Under the pieces are notes generated by a model. It made no database searches. It had not been told where the DNA came from and saw nothing but the letters and a program-made list of their open reading frames with translations. The position numbers and the translations under genes are program-made. From contig JANQQF010000038.1 of assembly GCA_028285035.1 (NCBI GenBank), forward strand, positions 284,889 to 348,888: DNA of 64,000 nt, read 5' to 3'. The first letter of the stretch is position 1. The number at the start of each line of letters is the position of its first letter. The stretch comes from Phycisphaerae bacterium (GTDB lineage: Bacteria; Chloroflexota; Anaerolineae; 4572-78; J111). Shown here one piece after another: positions 1-11,200 of this stretch.

Positions 1-25
1 ACGCCTCCCTAACGGGAGGCGTTTG
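1..25 (-). terminator. Attenuator terminator of a branched-chain amino acid operon
   Basis: Read on the minus strand, CAAACGCCTCCC (25-14) is followed by GTTA and GGGAGGCGT (9-1), giving a perfect 9-bp GC-rich hairpin at the window edge. The expected U-tract would lie before base 1 and cannot be seen. The 5' arm is also complementary over 12 bp (one G-U) to GGGGGGCGTTTG at 84-73 inside the leader ORF. The hairpin is therefore mutually exclusive with an antiterminator, as in classical ilv/leu/trp attenuators. Confidence 0.75.
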
Positions 26-52
26 CGCGTGTTTTAATGCAACTTGTGTAGA

Positions 53-148
53 TTAAGCCGCGTTGACAGCACCAAACGCCCCCCTCCAGTTAATAAGGAG
101 GACGCTGCTTACCACGACTACCACTACGATAGATGCAAAAATAAACAT
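53..148 (-). CDS. Valine-rich attenuator leader peptide (31 aa)
   Basis: This short ORF of 31 codons begins at ATG 148-146 and ends at TAA 55-53. Residues 7-13 are IVVVVVV, using GTA, GTG, GTA, GTC, GTG and GTA at 127-110, followed by SSVLLI. Such runs are the hallmark of leader peptides whose translation speed senses Val/Leu/Ile-tRNA charging. The valine run ends immediately before RNA segment 1 (CGTCCTCC, 104-97). Segment 1 can pair with segment 2 (87-73), segment 2 with segment 3 (25-14), and segment 3 with segment 4 (9-1). Stalling at valine would leave 2:3 free to form and prevent the terminator. No good Shine-Dalgarno precedes the ATG, so the exact start is uncertain. The controlled genes, expected to be ilv or leu, lie outside the window. 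Confidence 0.75.
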   Translation of the reverse strand: MFIFASIVVVVVVSSVLLINWRGAFGAVNAA

Positions 149-186
149 AAAGTAACTTTCAATACTTATTTTTGTAGAACGCGGCA

Positions 187-215
187 ATCATAACATAGGT
201 GAATTTATCTGTCAA
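187..215 (-). promoter_or_regulatory. Sigma70-type promoter of the attenuated operon
   Basis: On the minus strand a consensus -35 TTGACA (215-210) is separated by 17 nt from the -10 TATGAT (192-187). The -35 overlaps the stop codon of the upstream MFS gene. Transcription would start near 180, about 30 nt before the leader ATG at 148. Confidence 0.7.
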
Positions 216-1429
216 GACTCTAAAATATTAGAAGGAGCATCAGGATGAATTTCAACCAAAAACATCAATAAAATAGCCAATGTCGCTAGCAATGATGCTG
301 ATGCAGTAAGGCAAACGGCCCACAATCCTTGCGTTTCCCATAAAACAGTCGCTACGGGAGAGCCCAGGGTTCCACCTACAGCACCGCCTACGATTGTTAG
401 AGCTAAGACCGTGCCTCTAGCCTCTGGTACTTGCTCAGAATAAATAGGGATCAGAGAAACGATGGCGAATTCGATAAATAGGCCAATTGTAATGAGTACC
501 GTGATTGCAACAAACAGAAAGCTTTGGCTCAGGGGTAATAATAGTAGAAGCAAACTCGTGATCAATAGGGCGATACCACTTCCGCGTTTCTTGCCAATAC
601 GATCAATGAATAAGCTTGATATGCCTGCCCCCAAGATTTCAGCAACACCAATGCCTGATTGGACTAATCCCGTTTGAATACCACGCAAACCAAAATCAGC
701 ATTCAGCCATATGCCCCAAATGGTGATAAATATTGTTACGGCAAAAAACAATAACGTAGCAACACCTGTGACAGCTAAAACGTTTGGTTTTAGGAGGAGA
801 TGCAGAAGATTGCCCCAAGATATGTTCGAAATCGAGCCGGGTTCAACCTTTGGTAATCGGAGCCAAATGATTGAGCTGGTGATGAGGCTGATCAGGCCGA
901 GAATCAGAAATGGACTTTGCCAGCCCCATTGATCAATCAACCAACCCGCTATGGGGATAAAAATAATGGCCGATGCGGCCCAGGAGGTTTCTATAATAGC
1001 TAGGGCTCGTCCTCGTTTTTCATAGTGTACAAGATCACTAATGTAAGCTTGTTGAGCTGGGATAAACGCAGCCAGGGCGAGACCAAAAATGATCATAGAA
1101 AATGTAGCACCTGACCGACCAAAGAACGCTAACCCTGCTACCCCTAAAGCTTGGCAAAATAATCCTATGGCCATGACCTTACGTCGACCGTAGCGGTCAG
1201 CTAGAATACCAAAAAGTAGACTTGACATGCCGGCAAACGTACGAATAGCAATCAGCACACTAAATGCTGTTAAGCTAATCCCAAGCCCTTCAGAGATTTG
1301 TGGAATAAAGGGATAAACGATTCGTGTGCCGATATCAATCGTAAAGCGTCCCAAAAAAATGACGATAACGATTTGGAGACTTACACCGAGAAAAATATCA
1401 ATTTTATCTGAAAGCTTTAATGACGCCAC
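212..1429 (-). CDS. MFS transporter (drug/metabolite efflux type)
   Basis: This 405-residue integral membrane protein has about twelve hydrophobic segments, the normal size for the major facilitator superfamily. The cytoplasmic loop after the second helix carries the family signature G-x-L-A-D-R-x-G-R-R near residue 75 (GILADRYGRRKV), and the corresponding loop in the second half reads DRIGKKRG. It probably moves a small molecule by proton antiport, but the substrate cannot be told from the sequence. The start is GTG with no clear ribosome-binding site. It lies 57 nt downstream of maf in the same direction and may be the last gene of the long transcript coming from 23865. The promoter of the attenuated operon starts at its stop codon. 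Confidence 0.85.
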   Translation of the reverse strand: MASLKLSDKIDIFLGVSLQIVIVIFLGRFTIDIGTRIVYPFIPQISEGLGISLTAFSVLIAIRTFAGMSSLLFGILADRYGRRKVMAIGLFCQALGVAGLAFFGRSGATFSMIIFGLALAAFIPAQQAYISDLVHYEKRGRALAIIETSWAASAIIFIPIAGWLIDQWGWQSPFLILGLISLITSSIIWLRLPKVEPGSISNISWGNLLHLLLKPNVLAVTGVATLLFFAVTIFITIWGIWLNADFGLRGIQTGLVQSGIGVAEILGAGISSLFIDRIGKKRGSGIALLITSLLLLLLPLSQSFLFVAITVLITIGLFIEFAIVSLIPIYSEQVPEARGTVLALTIVGGAVGGTLGSPVATVLWETQGLWAVCLTASASLLATLAILLMFLVEIHPDAPSNILES

Positions 1430-1486
1430 GAGGTGCTCAATATAAAAAATTTGAGCAGGGAGTATAGGGTATTCGCTTTGATTTGG

Positions 1487-2218
1487 CTATTGTTGGCAGC
1501 AAACTTGGTCAATAAATTGGGTGCAAATTGGAGACATATCTGGTAAAGGGAGGTTGATTTCTTGCAATGCTAGTGCTAATTCATTCACTGGAAAGCCCAT
1601 AACACTAGCAAAGCACCCATCTAAGTGAGCGACAGGGGCAAATGATTGATTTTGAATCCCGTAAGCGCCAGCTTTGTCAAGCGGGTCTTTGCTCACAATA
1701 TATGCCTCAATTTCTTCATCCGTGTAGGGACGCATTTGGACTGTACTGCGGTGAAGTTTTGTCGTCAGGAGAAGACTTTTTGGTGAATGGATATTTAGCT
1801 GGTGAGCTAAATAGGCTGAAACTGCAATCGTTAATCCTGAGTAAACTTGATGCGGTTCTTGGCGTAATGCTTTTAACATCAGGCGTGCTTCCGCTTCATC
1901 TTTAGGTTTCCCCAAAATTTTGTGCTTTTGAGCGACAATCGTATCGGCAGCTATTACCACAGCTCGGTTGTGAGGTTTATTATTTAGTCGCTCAGATGGA
2001 ACATTATGTAGCTGTAGAGCAACTGCTCTGGCTTTCATCTGGCTAAGACGTTGAACGAGATCACTTGGCTTTTCATTCGGGAGCGGGGTTTCATCAACAT
2101 CTTCTTCAGACGATAACGTTGAGGGGGGAATAACAACAAAAGGGTAACCTAGGAGCGCCATAAAATCTTTACGGCGAGGTGAACCAGACGCTAGGATAAA
2201 AAAGATATCTTCGATCAT
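1487..2218 (-). CDS. maf: Maf-family nucleotide pyrophosphatase
   Basis: This 243-residue Maf/YhdE/YceF-family protein hydrolyses non-canonical or excess nucleoside triphosphates to monophosphates and is linked to septum formation in some bacteria. It begins with the typical motif LASGSPRRKDF (residues 9-19). It has AADTIV with the catalytic Asp near residue 90, followed by the ILGKP segment, and the C-terminal DKAGAYGIQ block. Residues about 35-65 form an insertion rich in Glu and Asp that makes it slightly longer than the usual 190-210 residues. Its ATG overlaps the stop of the upstream receiver-kinase gene by 4 nt (ATGA), so the two are translationally coupled. Why a Maf protein belongs to this signalling operon is unclear. 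Confidence 0.9.
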   Translation of the reverse strand: MIEDIFFILASGSPRRKDFMALLGYPFVVIPPSTLSSEEDVDETPLPNEKPSDLVQRLSQMKARAVALQLHNVPSERLNNKPHNRAVVIAADTIVAQKHKILGKPKDEAEARLMLKALRQEPHQVYSGLTIAVSAYLAHQLNIHSPKSLLLTTKLHRSTVQMRPYTDEEIEAYIVSKDPLDKAGAYGIQNQSFAPVAHLDGCFASVMGFPVNELALALQEINLPLPDMSPICTQFIDQVCCQQ

Positions 2219-3534
2219 TGAGTGTTTATTTCGGAGGCATTAAGCGGAAGATAGACCGAAAATGTACTTCCCGGAAATCGTCGTTTGTCATGACCAGGAC
2301 TGTCGACCCAAATCCGTCCTTGGTGCGCTTCAACAATACCTCGGGCAATGGGGAGGCCTAGGCCCATTCCTCCGCCCCCAAATGCGGTTTTACTGCTGCT
2401 ATGATAATTTGTATTGCCTACAATGTAAAATTGATCAAATACTTTTTGCTGTTCTGATCGGGCGATGCCCACTCCGGTATCTTTGATTTGAATTAGGATC
2501 CCGTCATCAGCCTCTTTAAGGAATGGAGGTAGCTCATTTTCAATGACGTTAAATGGTGAACGCCAGCCTTTAATGGTAATTGCCCCGTTATCTGGCGTAA
2601 ATTTTATGGCATTGCTCAATAGGTTCCAAAAAATTTGCTGTAATCGCTCTCGATCTGCCTGAATTAAAGGTAATGATGCAATGTCGACAAAATTAATGCT
2701 AAGGGTTCGGTCATTTTTAGATGGACTTAGCTCATCCAAGGCATGTTTAATAACATCGGCAAGATAAACTTCGCCGTAGTCCAACCGCATTTCATCGGAT
2801 TCAATCAAGGCGATATTTAGAATGTCGTTGACCACTTCACTCAAACGATGAACAGAATGATAAATTCTTGTGGCTAAATCTCCAATGCTACCTTCAATCA
2901 AATCATCTCGTTCACTGTCTTGCACGGTTGATTGCATCAAACGGGCGTACCCATAGACCAATGTAATCGGTGTTCTTAATTCATGGGCAGCTAAAGTAAT
3001 AAAATCAGACTTGATTTTATCAACTTTTTGCAATGTAATGTTTGCAGCCTGAAGCTCGCGAACCTTTTCTTCAAGACGCTCAACCAATTTATGACTGTAT
3101 TTGCTTAAAAACTCTTGTCGTTCGTCCTGGGTAATCGTATCTTTATGACCATCCAGGTATGACAATATTTGATGGGGGAAACTGTCGACATCGATTGGTT
3201 TGGTAATATAGCCGTCACACCCTGCTGCCAGAGCTAACTCACGTTCGCCCTTTGCTGTTCGGGCAGTGATAGCAATGATTGGTACTTTTTTGAGGGGAGC
3301 CATACTACGCATACGAGTGGTGGTTTCATGCCCATCCAAACCTGGCATATTGATATCCATAAGGATCAGGTTTGGCGCCGTTTCACGTGCCAAATCCATT
3401 CCCTCAAGGCCACTCGTTGCTTCTAATACCTCAAAGTCGTAAGTTGTGAGGAGGCGGTTAACTAGAGATCGATTGGCGGGATCATCGTCGATGTACAAAA
3501 TTTTTGGAGTAGAGGTCGGTGTAGCTAATGACAA
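2215..3534 (-). CDS. Response regulator-histidine kinase hybrid (REC-HisKA-HATPase)
   Basis: This soluble 439-residue protein has an N-terminal receiver (about 11-128), a coiled-coil linker (about 140-175), a HisKA dimerisation helix pair and a HATPase_c domain to the end. The receiver has the acidic cluster DDD near 16-18, phosphoacceptor Asp60 in LILMDINMPG, and Lys in TKPID. The kinase has His184 in AAHELRTP, the N-box NLLSNAIKF, G1 DTGVGIA and G2 GGGMGLGL. It lacks any membrane segment, so it probably receives phosphate or a conformational signal from another kinase. It is a close architectural paralogue of the protein at 41888-43192. It sits 34 nt after the threonine synthase-receiver gene and overlaps maf by 4 nt. 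Confidence 0.9.
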   Translation of the reverse strand: MSLATPTSTPKILYIDDDPANRSLVNRLLTTYDFEVLEATSGLEGMDLARETAPNLILMDINMPGLDGHETTTRMRSMAPLKKVPIIAITARTAKGERELALAAGCDGYITKPIDVDSFPHQILSYLDGHKDTITQDERQEFLSKYSHKLVERLEEKVRELQAANITLQKVDKIKSDFITLAAHELRTPITLVYGYARLMQSTVQDSERDDLIEGSIGDLATRIYHSVHRLSEVVNDILNIALIESDEMRLDYGEVYLADVIKHALDELSPSKNDRTLSINFVDIASLPLIQADRERLQQIFWNLLSNAIKFTPDNGAITIKGWRSPFNVIENELPPFLKEADDGILIQIKDTGVGIARSEQQKVFDQFYIVGNTNYHSSSKTAFGGGGMGLGLPIARGIVEAHQGRIWVDSPGHDKRRFPGSTFSVYLPLNASEINTQ

Positions 3535-3568
3535 GATGGATTATCCTCTTAATGATTTTTTACAACTG

Positions 3569-5245
3569 TTATCTGACATCACTGATACGGGCAAACAACT
3601 CTTCTTCCATAAACTCTCCCTTTTGTAGCAAAGACTCAACTTTACCAGAGAGGCGTTTATAATCATTATTTGTCAGATCCTTTGCAGTAATCACAATGAC
3701 AGGGATATTTCGTAGACCTTCATCGGCCTCCATCATATCAAGCACAGCAAAACCATCCATTTCAGGCATCATCAGATCCAGTAGAACCAAATCCGGCTTT
3801 TTAGACCGAATTAACTCAATGCCTTTTGCTCCGTCAGGCGCTTCATCAACATTATAACGGCGATATTCTAAAATACGGCGAAGTAGGACACGAGCATCTG
3901 GCTCATCTTCAACAATTGCAATATTTTGAACGCGATCATCTAACCGTTCTAATGCAGTTAGGAGTCCTTCTTGCCGCGGAGCAGGACTGTCTAGCTTGGT
4001 ATTTTCAATTAACTCTTTTTCAAGAGTTTGGAAGCGAGTATGTGAAGCCACACTTTTGCTTTCCAAGATATGTTTTTCAATGGGGAATGTGTGCCCTGAT
4101 GTATTTACGACAACAGTTTCTTCTGGAGCGATAATTTGCTTTTGTAACATTTGGATCAACCCAGCGCAAGCAACTGCTGCCGCAGGTTCCATTGATAGCC
4201 CCTCAAATTGAGCCATATCTCGCATTGCTTTGAATGACGCTTGATCTTCAACCTTTTCAAATGCGCCGCCATGTTTCAGGGCAATCTCTCGCAGTTTCTG
4301 ATAGGCGGCACCAGGCGCACCTGTCGATAAAACATTGATGACACTTGAGGGATCGGAAACAACCTCGCTGACTTCAAGGCCTTTGTGGAAACTATCAACC
4401 ATTGGGGCACATCCAGCCGTTTGAATCACAGCAATTTTTGGGATTTTGGAGATAAACCCCATTTGATACAATTCATGGAACCCAGACCAAACCCCGATAG
4501 GCCCCATACCGCCACTGACGGCTTGAATGTACCAATCTGGAGCATCCCAGCCAACCCCTCTTAATCGACCTAGCTGTTCAGCAATTTCAAAAGCAACGGT
4601 TTTCATTGCTTCACGTGCAGCTAAACTGCGCACACCCTTGTCTACAAATATATTTTTATGCCGAGCAAATTGATTGGCCACCTCTTTAGTTTTGTCGTAA
4701 GTACTATCAACTTTGACGACGTTAGTACCATACAGCCGAACCTCTCGTTCTTTTTCATGAGGTACCTTTTGTTCTAAAAAGGCCCATAAACGCATGCCTG
4801 ATCGAGCACAATAGGCGGAGTAAGAAATGGCAACGTTACCAGTGGATGCAACGACCAGCTTCTTGATGCCCTCTTCTTTCATCACTGAGATAGCCAAAGA
4901 TGCTTGACGATCCTTGAAGGAGGCGGTTGGACCTTGTCGTTCGTCCTTTATAAAAATATTATAATGGCCGAGCATTGCCCCTAAATGCTCAACCTGTAGA
5001 AGCGGTGTCCATCCTTCACCCATACTTACAATATTTCGCTGTTGAAGGAGTGGAAGAAGCTCCCAATAGCGCCACATGGTTCGATCTCGATCTGAAAGCT
5101 CCTGCCTCCACCTTGTAGCTGCTCCTTCAAGATCATAAATAGGATCTAGCCATCCACCATCACAATTTGGGCAGTTTGTAATAAGGCCTGAATATTTTTG
5201 AGTATACCCACACTTAACACATCTGATAGAGAAATTTTTGGTCAC
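3569..5245 (-). CDS. thrC: Threonine synthase fused to a C-terminal response-regulator receiver
   Basis: Residues 1-400 form a fold-type-II PLP enzyme of the threonine synthase family, which converts O-phosphohomoserine to threonine. They start with a zinc ribbon (Cys9, Cys12, Cys25, Cys28), as in several zinc-ribbon threonine synthases. The PLP lysine is Lys111 in GPTASFKDR. The phosphate-binding loop follows as STGNVA (134-139), and NTSGHTF closes the domain. A linker (about 400-438) leads to a complete receiver domain (439-558) with EDE at 446-448, phosphoacceptor Asp490 in LVLLDLMMPEMDG, and a late Lys in LLQKG. The fusion is in one uninterrupted frame and the gene lies among kinase genes. 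I know of no characterised enzyme of this type. Phospho-control of the enzyme, or of its binding to kinase partners, is inference. Substrate identity is likely from family resemblance but could differ. Confidence 0.85.
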   Translation of the reverse strand: MTKNFSIRCVKCGYTQKYSGLITNCPNCDGGWLDPIYDLEGAATRWRQELSDRDRTMWRYWELLPLLQQRNIVSMGEGWTPLLQVEHLGAMLGHYNIFIKDERQGPTASFKDRQASLAISVMKEEGIKKLVVASTGNVAISYSAYCARSGMRLWAFLEQKVPHEKEREVRLYGTNVVKVDSTYDKTKEVANQFARHKNIFVDKGVRSLAAREAMKTVAFEIAEQLGRLRGVGWDAPDWYIQAVSGGMGPIGVWSGFHELYQMGFISKIPKIAVIQTAGCAPMVDSFHKGLEVSEVVSDPSSVINVLSTGAPGAAYQKLREIALKHGGAFEKVEDQASFKAMRDMAQFEGLSMEPAAAVACAGLIQMLQKQIIAPEETVVVNTSGHTFPIEKHILESKSVASHTRFQTLEKELIENTKLDSPAPRQEGLLTALERLDDRVQNIAIVEDEPDARVLLRRILEYRRYNVDEAPDGAKGIELIRSKKPDLVLLDLMMPEMDGFAVLDMMEADEGLRNIPVIVITAKDLTNNDYKRLSGKVESLLQKGEFMEEELFARISDVR

Positions 5246-5263
5246 GGTCTTTCAACTCATTTA

Positions 5264-8200
5264 CTATAGTTTGATGACATCTTTTTGTTGAATTTGATTT
5301 AAGGCGCGTTGAACATCTTGAAGTAATTCGTTTTCTGTGAAAATGTTTTTATGTAACAGAGCTTCAACCTGGCCATTAAGGAACTTACTTTCTTTTGGTG
5401 TTAGATCCTTGGCACTAGCAATAATGATTGGAATGGAGCGAGTTTCTTCTTTATCTTTGAGCGTTTCAACAACCTTAAATCCATCCATTTCAGGCATACT
5501 CAAGTCAAGAATAATTAGATCTGGCCTATCTTGTTGGACAAATTTTAGACCATCTTGACCGCTTTGAGCTTCGTGAATGATGTAATTTTGTTGCGCTTCA
5601 AGCATGCGTCGGATGAGTAGAATATCATCCGCCTGATCATCAATGACCAAGACCTTTACTTGATCTTTATCATTATTGTGGATATGCTCAAGGGCTTTTA
5701 AGAGATCGTCTTCCGTAATTGGTTTGTTTAAGTAACCTGTGGCACCTAATGAGAAACCACGTTTTCTATCACTCACCATACTACAAATAATAACGGGGAT
5801 AGCCTCTGTCGTTTGATCTTTCTTTAACTCACGTAGTACAGACCAGCCGTCTCGATCTGGCATGAGTACATCAAGTAAGATCGCCGCTGGATTAGCATCT
5901 TTAACCTGCTGAAGAATGTTTTCCCCATTGCTAATACCGATTAATTCGTATCCCTGTGCTTCTAGAAATCGCTCATACAAACTAATGACGCTTGGATCAT
6001 CATCAATGGCAATGATCGTCTTATTATGTTCTTCCAAGTCAGCTAAAGCCTGTTGTAAGGGCATTTCAATTTCATCAACCATATCTTGATTGATGGGGAT
6101 TGATACTTTGAAGATGGACCCTTGCCCACCTCCCGACTCAACCCAGATTTTTCCTTGATGTAGTTCGACAAAATGTCGGCTGATAGGCAAGCCGAGACCT
6201 GTCCCCCCAACTTTTCGAGTGGTACTAGCATCAACCTGAGTGAATTCCTCAAAGATACTTTCGTGATCCTCTTGGGGAATACCTATACCAGTATCTGTCA
6301 CACTAATCGTAAGCCATTTGTTGTCTGTGGTTGCTTGGAGAAGAACATAGCCTTCATCAGTGAATTTACAGGCATTGGATACAAGATTAAGAACAATCTG
6401 ACGTAGTCTTGTTGGGTCAGCTTGGATGACAGGAAGATTTTCTTGAACATCCTGTTTTAATTCAACAGGTTTATCTTTTACCAGCGCGATAGCGGTTGAC
6501 ATAACCCCTTTGATAATCGGCTCAATTTCAACATCTTCAAAATTAAGCTCCATCTTACCTGCCTCAATTTTTGAAAGGTCTAGGATGTTATTAATTAATC
6601 CCAACAAATGTTGCCCACTATTATGGATTGAGGTCAAGTCAGTTTTTTGTAATTCTGTTAATGGCCCATCAATTCCTTTCAGAATCACTCGGGAGAAACC
6701 AATAATTGAGTTCAAAGGTGTACGTAGCTCGTGGCTCATATTGGCCAGGAATTGTGTTTTTAACTTGTCAACCTCTTTTAATTTTTCTGTTGTTTCCTGT
6801 TGCTCTTTAAAGGCTCGTGCATTTTGAATAGCGATAGCAATTTGGTCGGCTAGAAGCTCCATTGTGGCGATATCGCTGTCTGAGAAAGCCTCTGGGTTTT
6901 CACTATGAACATCTAGAACACCGATTTGTTGGTCCCCAACTTGTAGGGGAATAGCTAATTCGGCTTGAGTATTTGGTAGAAACTGTTGATAATATGGTGT
7001 GTCAAAATCAACCGGGTTAGCATCTCGAATTACAATGGGCTCTGTTTGTACTGTTGCTTGCCCAATAATACCTGCACTACCTAACTTAACTTTATAATTT
7101 GTTGCGAGTAGTTGTTCACCAACATCTCCGGTGCTCCTGTCTAAGAATGCGATTTGATTTTCCTGATCAATTAAGAATATCTGTACGTGGTAGAAGCCAA
7201 ATCGCTCTTTAATCAGCTCTACAGCTTGATCAAGCATCTCATCCAAAGCGAGAATAGATGTTGCTACCCGGCCAACATCGGCACTTGTACGTAGCTGAAG
7301 GGCACGCTCATTAGTTTCTTCCAGAAGACGATGGTTCTGTAGGATGATGGCCAATTGATCGGCCATTGCGCTGGCTAGGTTAATTTCCCATTCGGTGAAA
7401 TGATGCTTTTCACCAACAGCATCAGCTCCAATCGCCCCAATGACTTGATCATCAATGATGATTGGTACTAACAATAATGAAGCCACGCCACGTTGTCGAT
7501 TTATATCTCGCACTGTTTCAACAAGAGGATCATTCATGACATCTTCAATGGGAAGAGGTCTTTTTGTCTCGATGAGACGATCATATGAGGCATTCCCTTC
7601 AATAGGAATAACTTGGTTTGTTTTGACTGGCTGGCCATTTTCGAACAAAGCCCTTAAGGATCCTAATTTTCTGTCTTTATCAAAGAACAAAATGCCACCT
7701 TGGTTTAGACCAAGCGTTAACAGCATTTTTTCTAAAACGATATGAAACATTTTCTGTTCGTCTTCGGCAGTTACCAAAGTTCGGCTAACTTGATACAGCG
7801 CTTCAGCCTCATCACGGGATGTTTGTGTTTGTTCAAACAATCTAGCTGACTCAATGGCTTGGGCTGCTTGATTGGCGATTGCTTCTACAATTTTGACGCG
7901 ATCTTCTTCCCAAGCACTGTCATTTGTTTCCATTATCTCAAAATCTAAGGCCCCGATTGAAACACCATCCTGCAGATTGAGAGGCGCAGCTAAGGTTACT
8001 TGGCTTTCAGTCGACTGATTCCCTTTAGACGGAAGATAAAGCTGGAAAGCTCCCTGCTTGTTCCGTTTTTGTGGCGAAGTGAAAGTTATGCCGTTCTCTT
8101 CAGAATGAGAGGAAATGATGATCGGATCTTTTTCGGCAATAACGCGACTGGCAATCGGTGACCACTCTTCTTCCTCGGTTTGAAACATGCCATCAGATGT

Positions 8201-11200
8201 GAACTGGTAGCCAATACTTTGTCGATGTTTATTTACGAACTCTTCCCACTGTTCCTGTACATAGTACTGAGTCATGTTCTGCATTTCATCAAGAGTTTCT
8301 TGCGTTTTTTGCGAAGCAAGTGCAGCAGAGATTGCGTTGGCTAATTGATTAGACATTGATTGCAAGATAGTGATGTCAGCCTCGCTAAAGGCGTTTTTTC
8401 GAGTACTTTGCACATCTAACGCCCCAATGACTTCTCCCCCGGCGACAAGTGGCAAAGCCATCTCGGAACGGGTGTCTGGGAGCAATGGATTTTTGTAGTG
8501 CCCGCCATCCTCCCCAACATCGACAGCAATTCGCGGCTGTTGGGTCCCCGTAGCTGTCCCAACAATACTTCGACCGCCAACTTCTAGCTTATGCTGCATT
8601 GTTAACATTCTTTGACCAACTTCGCCAGTCGAAGCCTGAACAACTGCATATTTTTTGTATTCATCAATCAAGAATATCGAAACGTGGTGAAAGTCAAATC
8701 GGTCTTTTATCAGATCAACAGATTGACTCAACATTGTATCAAGATCGAGGAAACGTGTTGCCGCTGCAGATACTTCAGATGCAGTTTGTAACAATGTGGC
8801 TCGATATTGAGCCTCCTTGAAAAGGCGTTGATTTTCCAAGGCCACAGCTATTTGTCGTCCAATGTCTTCGTATAAGCGAACCATCTCTATGGGGAAGCTG
8901 CGTTGACTACTGTGACAAACGATGATAAAACCTACAATTTCTCGATTACGCCAAATTGGTACTGAAATCAAACTTTCAATCTCCAATTTTTTGTATAAAG
9001 CTTTTTCTGACGTAGAAAATCTTTCATCAGTTGCTACTTGAGGGGCAATAACCGTTTGTTCACTTTGATGGAGGTAACTGGTCTCGTAACTTTCTAAGGC
9101 AAAACGATGACCACGTTCCATCGTCACCCAGTCACGCGCTGGATTATCCCAAACAGCCACGATATTTAATTCTGTACTGGTGTCAGTCGCTTCATACATC
9201 AAAATCGCAGCGCCTCGCTCGGGCTGTGTAGCGCAGATGGCGTCTAATCCTAAATCATAAATAACTTCGGATGTTTCAGCCCCTAACAAATCTTGACTGA
9301 GATGTGATAGTGTCTCTGAGTAATACAGAGTTTGTTGTGTCTCTTCAACGAGCTGTAGGTTACGCAGGACAACTGCAACTTGACCAGCTAAGGTTGTAAT
9401 TTGATTTACAAATTGATGATTGGCCTCAAAATTATTTTGTTGACTGACACAGAGCAAGACACCTAACCAAGTTTGCCCGACTCTTAGGGGCACTGCAAAA
9501 ATAGATTGAGTGTCACCAAAAATTTGACCAAGATTTGTTTGAGTCGTCTCATTTAATTGAGAGGTAGTAAAAATAGTGGTTTCTTCGGCCTTTAAATGTG
9601 GTAAAAAATTATATTCCTTGGCTGTCATAACCCGGTCCATGGCCGATAAACCATTTGTTCGGCTCCAATGGGCTACAACTTCTAATTGTTCGGGGGCACC
9701 AACCTCAGTTTGTGTTAAAAGACCAATAACTAAGCTATCTAACCCTACCTCTTTTTTTGTAATTACACTTTCTGCAAGGGCATCTAAGAGTTCTTCAGGC
9801 TGCTGAGCGATACTAAACTCGCGTGTCGCATCGTATAATAGCTCTGTTTCTCTCAATGCAGCCTCAGTTTGTTCACGTAACCACAAGTTTTCCAGAATAG
9901 CCACAGTTTGAGTAGCGATGCCCTTTAACATTTCAACGTGATTAGGTGAAATGTTATTAGAGTCGTTATAGAAAAATGTTAATACACCACGTAGACTGCT
10001 ATGGCGGGCACTAAATGGTAGTGCGATTACCGATTGTACGGGATTTAAGCTCTCAAACCGAGACAAATCTAACTCTATTTGTGAGCGATTTTTAATGACA
10101 GTTTGTTGGTCTGCTAGGGCTTGAGGTTCCAACATGGGGGAAAGGGTGTTGTAAACAGGTAGGTCAATATTAGTTTCCACATTAGATTTACGCTCTGGAA
10201 TTGTTGTATCCCAACGATCAAAACCGTCTCGATCTGTTAGATATATTTCACCAAAACTGGCTCCGACCAACGCTGCGAAGCTCAAAATAATTGTTTGGGC
10301 CTCTGTAATTGTGCTGGCTTGACTTAAGTTTTGATCAATCTCAACAAGAAGAGCCGCCTGATCCCGCTCAGCTTGAATGGAGTCGAATAGTTCGCGGTTT
10401 TCAATCGCAGCGGATAAATGGAGGGCCATCTGCCCAAATAATCCTTCATAATGTGATCCATAAGCCTGTGGTTGGTGGTTTGCTACATTTAGTGTCCCGA
10501 TCACCTTTCCATCAACGACAAGAGGGGCCATCATACAAGAGCGTAATTTTTGTTTTCCCAGCATTTGTAAATCACGAAACTGTTGCCATTCTTCATCAAG
10601 AAAATCACTGACAACAACAATTTTGCTTTGGCCAACAACTACCTCAGATAGTGTGCCTGTAATTGGAACTTGTGGGCCTAAGGAAATTGAATTGTTTCCA
10701 TCCAAAGCAGCCGCTCTAATTTTTTCTCCATCTGCATCGAGTAATCCAATGCCACCGCGATCACCGGCAAATATCTTTGTCACCATTTTTGCCGCAACTT
10801 GGAAGATTTCACCACGATCTCGAATAAGACTTAACTGTCGACTCATTTCATTGAGTTGGGCCAGTCGTTCGGTTTGTAACTCAGTTTGTATAAGCGTTGC
10901 CTTAGTTTGCTCAAATAATCTTCTGTTTTCAATAGCAATGATTGCCTGACCGGCCAAGGTTTGATAAACACGTTTCTCTTGCTCACTATAAATGTGTGGT
11001 GTACGAGTAGATACAGACAAAACACCTTTATACTCTAGGCCCAAAAACATTGGCGTTGAATACAAAGTTATGGCTCCAATGCCTTCATGCATAAACAATC
11101 TGAAATTTTCGTCCATTCGTTTGTCTAACTGGTTGGGACTACTCAAATCTTCAGAGATGAGTGGGTCAAATGGTGGCTTGGCAAAAGATTCAACCAATGG

